Origin: Thereva unica
Taxonomy: Eukaryota; Arthropoda; Insecta; Diptera; Therevidae
NCBI GenBank assembly: GCA_949987705.1
Contig: OX465283.1
Coordinates: forward strand, 5,560,207 to 5,624,206
DNA length: 64,000 nt
Direction of reading: 5' to 3'
Shown piece by piece: positions 10,076 to 23,683 of the stretch. Numbering within the stretch: the stretch's first letter is position 1; every line of letters begins with the position of its first letter. Under the pieces are notes generated by a model, which worked only from the letters and a program-made list of their open reading frames with translations, ran no database searches and had not been told where the DNA came from. Both the position numbers and the translations under genes were made by a program.

Positions 10076-12987
10076 ATAGGTACTTGCAAGCTCCAGTCTT
10101 ATCCAGGACTTTATCAATATCGGTTGGGCCTTCTAGAATTGTGTCGAATTCAAACTAAGTACTATCTTATTTCCAATAAAACCTGCAATATATGTAACTC
10201 CATTCGTGATACTGGATATTGAAAACTGAGTTTTTTTCCACACCTCTAAAGGATGGCACAAAGTACCATAAATAATCCCGACCAATGAAGCGAATGAACA
10301 TATAGAACCAAAACATTCAAAACTCAACAAAGAAACTAGACGCAAGCTATGAACATTGATGTCTCGTAAATATTTTTGGTGACTTTGAAATTTGTCTTTG
10401 GTTTTCTCGAGAACTATTTCGTCCCACCATAAAACTCTTATATCTCTTTGCACACTTTAAATTTGACGAGAATTTCACGATTGCTATAAGAACTTAATAA
10501 ATAATATTTTGACTCTTTGTAGACCATAATTTTTATGACGGAGATGACTGAGTAATTATTATGGATTGCAGTCATAAAGTGGACATGGAGGATGCTTTCG
10601 AGAGGTTTATTGCAAAGTTCAGTCATCAGTATGTATAGAATGTTAAATTTTTGTGTGCAAGGGGACAGTCCACAGTCGTTCGCCAAATGACATTATTTAA
10701 TTATTAAGCACTTTTTCCACCTCAACAAGTTTCAATTTTATTTTTATTAATTACAACCGAAAACGAGTTTAAAGAAGTGAAAGGACCCAACATATCCGCA
10801 CAACGTCGGATAAAAGTCAATATAAGCTCAGACTTGACATTAAAACAATCCAAATCGGGAAAAGGTAAACTAATAATTAATACCTGCATTATTAACAAAC
10901 ATTAACATAATTCTCGAATATCGCACACGATAATCGTCCATAAAACCACACCAATAAAGACTCGCGATCTTCCTTCGTTCTCTGGCTGCCCAAGCATCAA
11001 AGAATTTCCTCGCCACATCTAAACACCCATTAAATGAAATTATGGCGATTCCAGAATAAAAATAGACTTTTCCCGAGTCGTTACCGGTGACAGTCAGGTG
11101 TAATTAATTATTTTATTTGGTTTTTTTGCGAGAGAGTAAAAATATGAATTTACTTAAATGTGAATATTTTGTTATTTATTGTTTCAGTCTCATTTGTCTT
11201 GGGACGTAATAAAAAACAAATTTTTGCTAATAAACATAGAAATTTATGCGAAAGATTTGTGTAAACACAAAAACTTTGGAAGAATGAACTAAAATTCATG
11301 TCTGTGTGTTTTTCTTATCTGACATATTTTTTCCGAGTTTAATAGGACATTTCCTGCATAAGGATTGACCTAGTATATACTTCTGGATTTTGTTGGGTTT
11401 GTGGCACTCATTTGTCCTAATTTTTTTTTTTGTTTTTGTGTACTATATTCGAGCTTTTTTTTGTGGGGACTTCAGTAAGGCTGCTTATCTTAAGAAATCA
11501 GGACACATAAACCCTCACCATATCATAGTAGCATCTGTCATGACTGGAAAAGAAGAAAAACTCTTCTGGAAAACCTAGATTTGACACCGATGCAGGAATA
11601 TTTTCGCACTGATTGATGCGAGGGGAAAATATCTACGGGTGCGCCATCTAGACCTTCGGTATTTCAACATTAAATAACTCTGAAGTTTTTTAGCCGATTT
11701 CGACAAGCGTACACGATTTTGGAACGTCTTTCAGTACCATTTTAGCTATGATTCAATACATACCGAAAGAACGCGCTGAAATTGAAGCGCTTTACATTGA
11801 AAACAATCGTTCAATTGTGCTTATCGTAAAAAATATGATTCAACATAAGATTCAACGCCACCAAACGTTTTTCTGTGGGGTTATTTAAAAAGTAAAGTTT
11901 ATACCAAAGACTATTGACCAACTCAAAGCTAGTATACGAAACAAAATATATCTGCTATAACACTTGAAATGTTGTTAAGAAGAACACTTGAAATGTTGTA
12001 TAGAGCTATGCACGCCTCTGTAACAGATATGAATTTTTTCATCATCGACCATTTCAAACCCGAGTGTCGTTTCGCCTAGCGGTCTCCCAACTAAATACTA
12101 ATCACACTCAATGCTGCTTGACCCATGCAATCGAACGAAACTGGGTGATTAAGTGCAGTAATTGCACCCGTTATGGTCGGTTTTCTTTGTTCTTTCCTGA
12201 ACCTACAATTCCAATCGCTCCCTTTAGTCAAAGGGTGAGCATGCCGTTTTTCGTTTGGACGATCTCGTGAGTTTTTTGTTGATACGTGCCTGTAATGGGA
12301 TGCATTTGGAAATTTAATTGATTTCTCAGGTGTACCGTACCCGTTTCATATTAAGTCCGGGTGAGTCGTATTTTTACTCAGCCACATCGGGCCCATTTCG
12401 GGTGCCGTGCAAGCGTTTTGATGTTCTGGTACTTGCCTGTTGCAGGTTAGGAGAAGGCGAGTTTAATTTTCACTCGTGTAAGCTTCCTTTCATTCCTTGG
12501 CGAAGTATTTCCACGCACCGTTCTGCCTGTGCCCTATTTCAGCCATAGCGATTATGTAAGGTAATGCCCAGAAGAGAGGAGCTGTCCAGGTCATTTCGAC
12601 TGCATAGAAACTCGAAATTTGATCCATGCGAATTTATCATCTATCTATCTAGCATTATCACCGATGCCAACTTTAAATCGATAACCATAATCTCTGATTA
12701 TAAGCTGTAGTTTGGCAAACCATTTGTAATCGATATCATTGACCTCGAATAATATGAGTCTAACAGATCGCCACCTTCTGTGTACGTACTGCTATAAAAC
12801 AGCGACCAGATTTAGAAACTGGACTAATCGTCTATCACTGCAGATGTCGCATTTATAAGGCACTGGGCTGCTCGCCTAAATTTTTCCAAGTTTAGTATGA
12901 CTAGAAGAGAATTCACCGAAGTCTGGTATACCTATAGTATAATGCATAAATGATTCTACCAATATTATAACATTATAAAATGAGTCC
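10076..12987. other. Non-coding stretch, no gene recognised
   Basis: AT-rich with homopolymers. Open frames of 60-80 codons at 12064-12270 and 12318-12548 lie in a slightly more GC-rich patch but show no domain and no clear splice context. No repeats shared with the rest of the window were noticed. Confidence 0.35.
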
Positions 12988-13419
12988 AAGGTCGATCCAC
13001 ATTTATCCGTGAAGGCACGGCATCGATGCTTTCCGTGTCAGTGGCTTCGGTGATGAATTTTTCACTGACATTTCCGCAGCACTACGAATATTTTAGAATG
13101 GACCAAAACGCATTTATTTATTTGCAAAAAAAAAATCAAGGAGTTGATCCACAAAATAGATCCCTACTGGAAGCGATCTATTCCGCTTCTAAAATATTGA
13201 TATTTTCCGCACAGGAAAAATTAAAAAATATCGGTGGTGACGTATTTTTTCTGTTTTTCAGAGGCGCCTGAGAACGCGTTAAATGTGGTGGAATAAGCCG
13301 TGTTTTTCCCAATTTATTTCCACGGAATTACATCGTGCCAATATTTTTTTTTTATTCACTGATACTCCCGCTACTGCACGGAAGTCGCGTCACGTTACGG
13401 ATATGTGTGGATCAACCTT
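12988..13419. mobile_element. Inverted-repeat (MITE-like) element, about 430 bp
   Basis: The left end AAGGTCGATCCACATTTATC and the reverse complement of the right end AAGGTTGATCCACACATATC form a terminal inverted repeat of about 25 bp with a few mismatches. Inside is an additional pair TATTTTAGAA / TTCTAAAATA (about 13088 and 13188). No transposase frame. A target duplication is not clear, so the superfamily is undetermined. Confidence 0.6.
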
Positions 13420-13489
13420 TAAAGCCTCTTAGAGGATTCTAGATTCTTCATTCTGAAATTGATGCTGGCTCATAATAGACAAAACGAAA

Positions 13490-13780
13490 TAGCTGACTGT
13501 CAAACTAAAAATAATACCAGTATTTAATGAACTAGAGCCAACTTGTGAAATACCAATAGCGTGGTAAGGAAATATGCTCAGGTGATCGGTTATGCCGATG
13601 ACATCAACATAGTAGGCTGGTTAGTCACGGCAGTTGAAGAATATTATCTGAGGTCAAAGAAGTGGTTACATAGCTACAAGAACAGTCAATGAACGCACAA
13701 CTGAAGTATGCTGCAGGCATGAGTGAACAGACCACGGATAGGAAATAACCAACACTGGAAGTTGAACTTAGGATCAATCG
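13490..13780 (+). pseudogene. LINE reverse-transcriptase scrap (RTE-C type)
   Basis: VIGYADDINIVG is encoded at about 13581-13617, a complete YADD catalytic box. Downstream sequence is frameshifted. The YADD context resembles the scrap at 57107-57400. The element ends are not identifiable. Confidence 0.55.
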
Positions 13781-13959
13781 CGAAGAGCATTCGCTTATGC
13801 ATATGCATTCGCATCAAGCAATGTGAATGTTTTGCGAATGCAATCTGCGTAGGTCCTGTCGTATCTCGTGGAAAATAAAATTAAAAGACGACAACTTGAT
13901 AGGTCTGACTCGCACATATGTGAGCGCTCTCCCAATCAGCGCTTCAAGTGAGCAATTGT

Positions 13960-14250
13960 TCACTGCAGCCGGCCTTATATATGAACCCCTTAAGGCCTCC
14001 ATTTACATACAGGCCGACTGCAGGCCGATGAAGGCCATACATTACTCAGTCGGACAGTGGGGTGAAGACTTGAGGCAGCCCCCTGACAAGTTGTGGACTG
14101 CAGTTGACCTCATGATTCCCTACATACACACTGGCGAAGGCGACAGTTTAGCGTAGCAGGTTCTAAATTCAAGTGCAAAAATGATTATGGCCTCAACGAA
14201 AAGTTCAGACTGAATGACCGTAATTACATGCCCATTCACTTTGGACTCAC
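13960..14250 (+). mobile_element. Partial copy of the CATACAGGC MITE family
   Basis: Matches 20013-20386. The left-end block TTTACATACAGGCCG is at about 14003. Shared interior includes ACATTACTCAGTC (14038), GACCTCATGATTCCCT (14106), AGTTTAGCGT (14146) and GGCCTCAACG (14190). The right inverted end seen at 20356-20383 is absent, so this copy is truncated. Confidence 0.65.
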
Positions 14251-14308
14251 ATCAAACCTTTTTGTGTATGATTTGAGTATTACACGATGCACCTAAATTT
14301 CGATGGGA

Positions 14309-14402
14309 ATCTTATACCCGCAAAAGCAGATTAGCCCACTCGTCTCACTCACACCACTTGCAGCCTGTCCGTTCGCGCACCCAACAAAATAGCAATTCAT
14401 TT
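14309..14402 (+). mobile_element. 94-bp Jockey-like LINE scrap
   Basis: The segment from CTTATACCCGCAA to CAATTCATTTCG matches 32388-32478 of the intact LINE (the RLAHSSHSLHLQL region of the protein) with few substitutions. It has no tail and no target duplication that I can see. Confidence 0.75.
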
Positions 14403-17400
14403 CGAAGTGAAGTTAGGTACAATTGCATGTGAATGTATGCGAGTGACCAAAATGGAAGTAAGTGGAAGTTAAATATAGGTACTCCAGTGGAAGTTAGGGC
14501 TGCTTCACTTCAGCGTTACTTTTCATTTAGGTTTGGTCTTATGGCGTAGACTTCAACCAGCCAGTAGACCATTCTTTCCAACACCAGAATCCACTAATCT
14601 GTAGGCCGTATCAAAACCTAAAAATTGGCAACCTGCAACAAAATAAGGATAGGAGATGAACGCACGGTACTCCGTTCTGGTGCTACATTGCTTGTCATTT
14701 TGCCAGCCTCTAAGCCAATCGAAACACTTGTGATTGCAGCGCTGCACCAGTTCTGAATCAGCCTTTCTTAAACTTTGAATTTGAACTTGAAATGGTGCTG
14801 CTCAACACCATGGTATGAACGATATGACAGACAAGTTCGTCTGTAGTGCAATTGGAAGAAGAAAATAAAAAACCTCATAAAAAGAACAACTTTAAATTTT
14901 ATTAAACATTAGAAGAAAAGAGAATAAAATTATAAATTCATTACTTTTTATCTTATTTCTTATGTTATTTGAAAAAAAAAAAAAAAACACTGATTAAATC
15001 TACCTAAGGTTCTCCTCCAAAACACTAAAAGTATCCTATTAAAAAAACAACGAGGCGAAAGGTCATAACTAAAAATTTCCCATGGGTCTAACATTGTGCT
15101 GTTACGTCACTCCTCCCTTGTGCTAACTTGTAAGAAACCCCTACACTTAAAAAACTTTTTAAACTCTTATCCCATAAAAAAAACAGCAACTATGTACTAA
15201 ACTTAATTTCTCTTAAAAAGTTAACAATTTCCCAAAAAGCCAATTCCCAAAAATCTTACAAACATTTTTTTACCTTGGTTCGACGTAAAACTCAAATGGC
15301 GGAAAATTCTCAACTAAATTTCTTTAACAAAAAAATTCCCCGGAAATTTAAAAACACACGAAAATTCACTGAAATCGAAAAAATCACTGAACAAACGTGA
15401 TTCAATTTAATCTTCATAAAAAAAATCATCTCGAATGTGCTCTGAACCCTTAAAACTGAGAGGAGGGCATCGCCCGGTCCGATAACGAATCAACCATGAA
15501 AAAAACGAACCTATATAGGCCTAAGTCCATGGAACATCTCCTCCAATCATCCAACGGACGACCAGAAAAAAATACAGACAATGGTTTATTTTTATCCGCA
15601 ATATTTTTTATTTACACTCAACAAAATAAAATAAAAAACAAAAACAACAATGAAAACAAAATAACTGAATTGACTCACCTGGTGTGTAGTAACGGCGGGC
15701 GCCAGCAAGAAGGTAAACGTACTTATACGACAGTCGTCGAAAGGTTTGGTCTAGTCGGCGCGCGGTAACGAACTTTCTCACTCACAACGATAAAAACGCT
15801 TCTCAAAAAAATATGCGTTCACTTTGGTGCAACGATCAGAAAATACACAGCGCACCAAATGTTGGCCAATAACACGGACGGCTATATAACAACAACAACA
15901 ACAACAAAAACAAAGGTCCACCGACAAACCAGCCTTGAAATCCGCTCCGGTGTTTGTTGTCGTTTCTTCGTTCGTTCGTTTCGTTTATATTTTTTTTGTT
16001 TCTTGACGAAATTCTTCGTTTTTCTTTTTGGATCGCTAAAATTCAGTTTCACATGCAAGACCCAGAAAAATTATGGGTTTTGCAACTCTGTTGCAGCACT
16101 TGACTTAATGAACAAAAAAATCACTTCACATTTTAAACACCAAAAACGGGACACAACCGGAGCGCACTCACTATATTAAAGAACAGCACACAAATCTTGT
16201 TAGTTCGTAAGCTTGTAAGTTCGTCAGTCCTGCACTAGGTATAGACTATATGAGAAATTTAATTTTGGAACACGTTACGCACTAAAGTCCACACAGCATT
16301 GCAATGCAATTGTCGAATTTGGGTCACCGAAAATACTTGAGTGAAAATCTCTCACCTCGGCCTTTGAAAGCAGTTTTTCAACTGACGAACTGGGTCGACA
16401 GCTCTGAGAAACTGTATTTTCGCGATTAATAAATAAATCCGCGCAGACCATTCGCACCAACTGAAAATCACTTTGCATATATGTCGCAATGTTGCACAAT
16501 TCAATTTGAATTTAAATTTTTTCTACCGGTTGAAAACGGTCATCGATGGACGAACTCTGTACGAAATTGTTTGGCCCTGGACCAATTGCTATTTGCCTGC
16601 TGCCTTCTTCTGTGGCAAGAAGACGAAGACTGAAATTGTTTGACTGCCGGTGCCGAGTTAGTTCAATTTGGTGGAGCTTTCGAGACTACAGACTACTCGG
16701 TGTCTTTCTTGAAGCCAAGCGCCATCAGCAGCAACAAGCGCGGCGGCGGCGGCAACAGCACAAGGCAACGAACGAACGGTACCCTAAAACCCAAGAGCAA
16801 GGCAGCGCCGCATCCATGCCCATGCCCAGTCGCTACCACCACCAACCAACATCAACATCAACCACCAGCTGTGGGAGTCCATCGCACAGTACGGCAAAGC
16901 ACAGCCACAGAGGACTCATACCGGTGTACCCCAAGCTTGACGGCAGCCAGGATTAATGCGCACGCCTCCCATGTCCCACCACCCTCCAAGTCCTTTTGGG
17001 GTCCTGTGGGCATGTCGCATCGTCTTCCTGTGGCCGAAGTTCTTGTGGCAAAAGTGGACCCATCGTTGGTTAACTGCAGAAGAATGCAGGATCGGACCTC
17101 GGCACCCATGCAAGCCTCCTTCCACCTTTTGTCCTCTTATGGACCAAGATCCTTTGTCCAGCAGCTGAACCACAAGATCGAAGGATGCAACTGCCAGCAC
17201 ACTCCCTCGCCCCGAAACTGTGTCACCAAGGCCTGAAGCAAATTACTCCGCTCCTGCCTCACCCAGGGAAAAAAGGATAAACAAAAACACAGGAAACCTT
17301 CAATTTTTTACCCCAGGACTTGTTGTTGCTTCCTGTGCATCGATTGGAGGACCTAAAAAGGATGTTTACATTATTACCAACAATTTTCTAGAAATCCCTT

Positions 17401-19188
17401 CATACTACCCAACTCCTGGGTAGGGTCCTGGTTGTTGTGAATTATTTGTGACGACTCGTAGCTGGCACTGCTAGGACCTATACCAAATGTGGAATTTATT
17501 GCACGTGATTTCGGTAACAGGACGATATTTTCGATAGTTAATCACGGCTGATTTTTCAGGATATCGGGGAGTCCTTTTTCTCAACATTTTTTCTTCTATT
17601 CCAACTGTTCTGATTTAGTGCGCCCCCTTCAGGCACAGAGGGCGGGGGTTGAGGCATTATTTAAGCGAAACAGTTTCCTTTGATGCGGAAAATAGTGTAA
17701 TAATTCTATTAATGTACAGTTATAATTTTAGAAAAGCGCTTTCTTATCGTAGTTTCGAGAGTTTTATAGATGCTTTCGTAAATTGGTAAATTGTTTGTCT
17801 TTAAAGATGAAATATAGATGGCGTGCGTTTGAAAGTGACAATAACGATAGGTTGAGGCTAGATTGATGGGTGCTTTCTTAAAGGTGGATGAGTAGCTTTA
17901 AGGCTATTGGGGGTAAGGGTTCCATTTCCGATTGAAATATTTTGTGTGGATGTAGGTTAGCGTGATTACACAATAGATCAAAGGGAGCTCAGCTTGAATA
18001 TGTATGAGTAATTAAACAGTCTTGAAAATAAATCCCCTGGTAGTCGCTAGCACAATTAGAGAGTTATTATTATTGTTGGGAGTCGATGAATCATATGTAC
18101 ATATATTGAGGGTAGGGTGTGGACTTGGGGGATGACAGTTCTAAAGTTAGAAATCACGCCTTTGTGCAATATCTTGATAAAAAGTTTTGTATGGAGGATA
18201 AAATAGACTTGAGGTTGAGGAGGTTATGAGCGGTCAGGAGGATGTTGAAGTAGGTGGCGATGAAGCCTGCACTTGAATACAAATGAAGGATGTGGTAAGG
18301 AATTCGAAAATATAGATTGCGTAAGATTGCTCCCCAGTTGAGTTGTTTTATTTATTTCGATGAAACTACAAAATAGCGATTCTATTGTAGTGATAATAAA
18401 GTTTTGACAGTGCTGCTACACTCTTACGATGGCTCAAAGGGAAGATGCTGGAGGAAATGACACTATCATTGCTGAGTGCCACTACTTTTAGGACTTTATC
18501 TACCCATGCCTAGGTTATTTTCGAAACTACGTCCCAAATAAGGCATTTGGAGTCCAGGACGGGCCGAATGTTGGATTTGTGTATTCCAGACCGTGCTGAC
18601 CACCGCAGAACAAAATAGGATAGCTATGGAAGTTCTGACGCAATGTTTGGTTTGTGTCTTGGCTAAAGCTTGTTTTGGATGGTGGCTTCTTCGGATGTGG
18701 GTTTTAATGTAGACAAGAATCTTGAAGGTGAGCTTTTGGTTAAGCTTATAAGCTTTCGGTGAACTTTTACTATTTAGTAGATGTCGCCACTATCTTTGAT
18801 ACTTAGGACTAGAACCAAATGTTGCGAGTGAGCTTAGAAGACTTAAAACTTTTAACTTGTGGAACTAACTTTTTAAAAGCTGCAGGAAGTGCGACTTCAC
18901 TCTCCCCGTGGGCTCACTGGAAACAGACTCTTGGCATGGTCTACCGGGAGTTCTGGCTAATGATAGTCGGCCAGAAAGAACGCTCTTTAAAAAGCCAACC
19001 CCAATCTAAGGTGAAACACGATATACCGATAGATGCACGGTCAAGGGGGTGCTTGATCTCTAATATTCGAACTCTAGATCCCTGGCGTCCTTCAGTTTTA
19101 ATTTTAGATTAGCCTTCCCACAGTATACGGGTGACTTACTTTCCCGATTTCTCGTATTTCCATGAATGGAAATTAACCCAAAAAAATA
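14403..19188. other. Non-coding stretch with unproven small frames
   Basis: An A16 run lies near 14972-14987 in an A-rich block (14860-15480). A (AAC)n tract lies at 15888-15908. A GC-rich patch at 16546-17236 has a 136-codon ATG-initiated frame (16546-16956, Gln/Arg/Ser-rich, no domain) and a 198-codon overlapping frame that starts without ATG. This low-complexity patch could be a 5' exon or untranslated region of a host gene but nothing confirms it. From 17420 to 19188 I see no feature. Confidence 0.3.
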
Positions 19189-19790
19189 ATGACGACGGCC
19201 TCATCTCAAGTGTTCATAGGGACTCAAGAGATAGCAGTTACTTCAACTAGTGGAGCCATTGGGCACCCAAATTGTGAACCAATTGCTTCAACGAGCGGAG
19301 CCATAGGTCACGTTGGCTCTTCAGACGGGTGGTCAGTCGCTGAAGATGAGTCTTTAGTCACAGATTACGTTCGCAGCGCGGACCCGGCCAGTGTGTGTTC
19401 GGTTATATCCATTGCCTGACGCTTTGGAAAGGTGGAGCTTAACAACCGCCAGCTTTCAAGCAGCACTGTCATTGTCAAAAGGCTTATGCAGTGATATAGT
19501 CCCAGAAAAAGCTTTGTTGAAGCCCTCTAGAGAAACTGAGCCGAAGAGGGTTCGCTCAGAAGAGGAAACTTCGGAACAGAAGAAGACTAAGACGACGAAA
19601 GGACCTTTAGCCAGGTGGTAAGAAGTGTTATGCTTGGTCTCATCTCGACTAACATGATCAACCGTTATTGAAAAAGCAGGCGGCGAATTCAAGCCGTCTT
19701 TCGAGCGGAGATCTCAAAGAATAGGCTGGCTGCTTAAACCCTGACGTAGCAGCTGCATCTCGTTTGCTCAAGAAGCTCCTCTAGGAAAAG
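19189..19790 (+). pseudogene. LINE ORF1 (gag-like) remnant
   Basis: Two frames separated by a frameshift near 19400 encode a Ser/Thr-rich region with a tandem STSGAIGH repeat (19237-19303), then a basic stretch PKRVRSEEETSEQKKTKT (about 19541-19596), then FSQVVRSVMLGLISTNMINR (about 19607-19666). A basic region followed by this hydrophobic block is the layout I know from ORF1 proteins of RNase H-bearing insect LINEs. No zinc knuckles remain. It may be the missing 5' part of the family seen at 8050-9400. Confidence is moderate because ORF1 proteins diverge quickly. Confidence 0.5.
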
Positions 19791-20012
19791 AGAGCATAGT
19801 ACCGTCGCATTGCACTGTCCTCCTGCCAATCGCTTCCAGTGCTATCACTTGTAGCATGAGCTAGAGCAGCAGTCGGCAACGCATTGGCGAGCCATAAAAC
19901 AGATTAATAAACTACTGCACATTAAGCGTGCCACCTAAAAAAAACCATTGTATATAAAGATAATTTTATTTGTGTAGTAAAAACTTTTCGCAAAGCAACT
20001 TTAAGACCCCTA

Positions 20013-20386
20013 TTCACATACAGGCCGCCGGCAGGCCATGACCTTTCAGACTAGGTCGGCAGGTACGGCCCGATCAAGGCTAAACATTACTCAGTCTGAC
20101 TGAAGGATAGGTGACCTCATGATTCCCTGCTTACACAGAGACGAAAACGATAGTTTAGCGTGGCAGCTTGTTAATTCAAGTAAAAACATCTTCATAACCT
20201 CAACGGAAATTTCCGACGTACTAGAAGTTCAGATCTTCAGGCCCGGACTGACGATAAATACCCACTCAGAGACAGATTTTTTCGCTTTTCCTGGACTGCA
20301 GGAGCCAGGTGAGTGTGTGGTGATATTCGGCCTTAAGGCGAGAAACTTTCAGGCAACAGCCTGCCGGCAGCCTGTATGTGAATGAA
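20013..20386. mobile_element. MITE with CATACAGGC terminal inverted repeats, about 375 bp
   Basis: The left end ATTCACATACAGGCCGCCGG and the reverse complement of the right end ATTCACATACAGGCTGCCGG form a near-perfect inverted repeat of about 26 bp. A second copy, truncated at its right end, lies at 13960-14250, so this is a multicopy family. No coding capacity. No convincing target duplication is visible. Confidence 0.75.
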
Positions 20387-22741
20387 TGAATGGGAAATCT
20401 GTATATCTAGCGTATACTCCCTATGTAGTATGTAGGTCATCATAGATCTTCTCGCGTGTCACCAAGTGGCCATAGGTTGCCGACCGCTGGGTTAGAGCGT
20501 TGCGAAATTCGGAGTTAAGTCAAACTTTAATTTAAGGTGCATATAAATAACGAAGTTACTCCCAAAGCGCTGCAAAGAACAAGTAAAGTTAAAATTTTGC
20601 TTTTACATGTATTGATACCGGCATCTTCTCCCTAATAATTCAATCTACTCCCCTTTGTCGGTCAAAATACTCCACAGTGAACCATGAAAAGTGACAGCGT
20701 TGATCGCTTCATCCGTTATAAATAGAGGGAAGGTTTTTCATCCCCCTTCCGTTGTGCGCGGAGCAGCCTTCATAGTCGCATTTCAGCTAATTATTCTTCC
20801 CACCCCGAAAGTGGTTTCTGACTCCGACCCTACTTCAACCTTGCAAGTTTGCAGCTCTATAAGCCGCTTCTTAACCTTTAATAGGGTTCCTGCATTCCCC
20901 ATTGAACCATCTATTCGGCCTAGGTTTTATAGGTTAGGTACACTGAGGAATAAACAATCACATCCCCGCTAGTATGATTTTTGTGAGCTCATAAGCAAAA
21001 GTGGCGTTTATATAACATTTAACAAAGAATTCACCATCTTTGATTGGTTCAAGCACATTTTGCTTGCAATTCTAAAAGTTTCAGCAATTTTTTGACATTT
21101 CTGCAGCTTACAGTGCCACCTATATATCAAAAACACAACTGCCAGTGATTCCTAATGTGTTTAAGCTCTACAAATATCCTAATTGTTATTCTAAAGTGTT
21201 CCACCGGTTCAGTGGAGGAGGAGCAGCTCGAGAAGATCTCTTGTTCACGTGCATCAAGCTCCTGCCGCACGACTGCACCAGGATGCATATTTTACGATTC
21301 CAGCAACGTATGCAGCTCCAGCACACTGCATTCCGTTACGTGAGCAACTGGATTCCGCTCACAAAACGCCATTTTTAATTTATCGTAATTGGCAGTAGTC
21401 GCTTGAATCGCCGCTAATTAGCGCCACAAGTGAAAGGACATTGTTCAGAGCCGCGTTCGTTCGCTGGAGCTTGGTAAAAACTAAAATAAATAAAAATAAA
21501 ATAAAAGTGTCCATTAACTAAAAACTTGTTTCGTAGCTGGCGCTGTGACCCTGAGGCTGGATGGAGACCAGTCGCCAAATGGAGAAGGGCACACTCCTCC
21601 ACGCTGATTGAGACTGCATCAAACGTCAACGCAATTACGACCAGACAAAAGTGGACAAAATTGAAACTCTTTTCTGCGAATTCCCCTCGACGGAAAGTGG
21701 CTGTGCGGGCGGGGTTGGGGTGTTGTCTTTAACCCCAGGATTGGGGGGAAAATTCGGTTTTGCTAGATTTTTTCCCCGACGTAATTATTACTGCCCCCAG
21801 GGGGTTTTTATACTTTAATGGAAAGTGGAAGAATCTCCGCGCTTTTTTTTTGTTCCTTAAGTAAAAAAGGAGGAATATTGCGGTGCGTTGGTCGCCAGGA
21901 TCCGGGGATCCGGCTAAGGATCAGAGTTTGATGGAAACTTTCTGACAGCGCCTTTGTTCCTCGTCTTCCTCATCTGCGATGTTTTAAGAAAATATTGTAA
22001 ACCAGGAATAAGAATTTGTTTTTCACGAAATTAGGATAAAACGTTGAAGGCTGGGCCGGAGTGGGGGGAGGTGGCCCCGCGTACAACGCAAAATACTGGG
22101 TTGATTACTTCGAGACTTTCGCCTTTATTAAATTTTAAGGTCTGTGATGTCCTCTCATGTTGCACTCAGGGGCGATTAATTTTACTTTCATTACTTTATC
22201 AATTTCACCGGTCCGTGCCTGGAGAAGAGCGATGGCGGCTTGATAAACTTTTACACAAATACACAAGCACTGTTCATCACTGATACGCCTTGAAGCAGAT
22301 TCTAGCAACAGTTTGTTATGCCTCCAGGGGGCGCTATAGCGGCTTGGAAGGATAAAAGGACTTTTTTTTTATAGGAAGAGTTTCATGACGCACTTTTGAA
22401 GTTAGGAAGGTAACAGATGTCCAGGAAAATCGTTTATTAAAAAAGAGGATTCTCACGTTAACAATGAATCACGATGAGGTCCTGCGTGAGCAATTTGGCG
22501 GCGCTTGATAAATGAATTGACCAGAAAATGGCGGGTGATTAATCATGCTGGAGAAATAATTAGTGGACTGCCTTTGTGGTAACAAATGATTTTTATATTG
22601 TCCGAGATTATGAAGTTAAATTTAGACGTTTAATCATTTAGATATTTTAATTGCGGCTTTTTGGGATATTTTGAGATGGGTTACAAAATATGATGAAATA
22701 ATCCTGAGTCTGTATAGCCAGAAAACAACGATTAGAACGAA
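20387..22741. other. Non-coding stretch, no gene recognised
   Basis: Frames of up to 93 codons have no recognisable domain. No shared repeats or inverted-repeat elements were noticed. Confidence 0.35.
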
Positions 22742-23403
22742 CCCAGTAGGAATTCTAGGAAGGCCTTACCGATGGAGCACTGAAATAAGTACTCATCTGG
22801 TAAGGGGTACCCCTTATTTTCTTGGTGCTAGATGAGCCCTTACAAACCCCATTACAAGAGAAGGCAGATGGTAAGGTGTAGTCCAGAATTATACCCAAAC
22901 AAGTGAGAATCTGCCCGGACTCAAGGGAGCTTTCCTGGAGCTTTCATAAATTTTATAGAAAGAAAGAAAACGGGCAATTATATTCGTCGACATAAAATGC
23001 GACGTTAGCATACTCAATAACGCGGCTCTCATTCGATACGGAGGACAAGCAGCTTTGGAGAAGTGGAGAATTTAGTTGGGGGACTGCTTAGGTAAAGCCA
23101 CTCTCGGGCTTGGAAAAAAAGGCATTTGTAAAAGATGAAAAAAATAAAAGCATTTCGACACCGGATCACATATCCACAGGCGCCCATGAATATCTCTTTT
23201 CGCAATGTTCCATTTGCTGCCTTACTATACCCCTTACAGATGAGCAGTTCTATAAGTACTCTAAGGTAAGTACCATAGTAAGGCCTTACCCCCTATGACA
23301 TCGTGTGTAAAAGTAAGCACTTCTGTAAAAGGAAGTGGTAAGGCCTACCCCTTACCAGTAAGTGCTGATTTCAGTACTTCTGTAAGCTTACCGGTCCTAC
23401 TGG
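22742..23403. mobile_element. TIR element with palindromic GGTAAGG motifs, about 660 bp
   Basis: The ends CCCAGTAGGA (22742) and TCCTACTGGG (ending about 23403) are inverted. Homology between the arms continues for about 65-75 bp, including ACTGAAAT.AG.ACT and TGGTAAGGGGTA. Both subterminal regions carry repeated GGTAAGG/CCTTACC units (about 22763, 22798, 22871, 23220, 23265, 23282, 23338, 23357, 23389). Such clustered subterminal repeats are typical of transposase-binding sites. No transposase frame. Target duplication is ambiguous. Confidence 0.7.
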
Positions 23404-23683
23404 GAAGCATCAATCTTGGCGATCATAAAATGGAAATTGCAAACAAATTTATATATTCAGGGATACTGATTAAGTGCTTAGCGCAGAAAATAAGATAAAT
23501 GTCGACTTATAAAACCTACGTATTTCTCACTAAGTTATAATTCTAAAAAACCAAGAAATTTCAAAACAATCCAAAATGAGAATAATACATGTTGAGCTTT
23601 ATGTTTCAGTCTGGCTTCGTTTGGCCGCCATTTATATTTGGCTGTCATTTTTCAGTTCCAGTTTGACAGTTGGGTGTAATTGC

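Noticed and set aside
15858..16180. Possible LTR on the minus strand ending CCAACA, with TTTGGTGC after it as a primer-binding site
   Set aside because: There is no second LTR, no pol or gag frame beside it and no tRNA match I can vouch for.
16546..17236. Gln/Arg/Pro-rich overlapping frames as a host gene exon
   Set aside because: Low-complexity composition alone can keep such frames open; no domain, splice context or continuation supports it.
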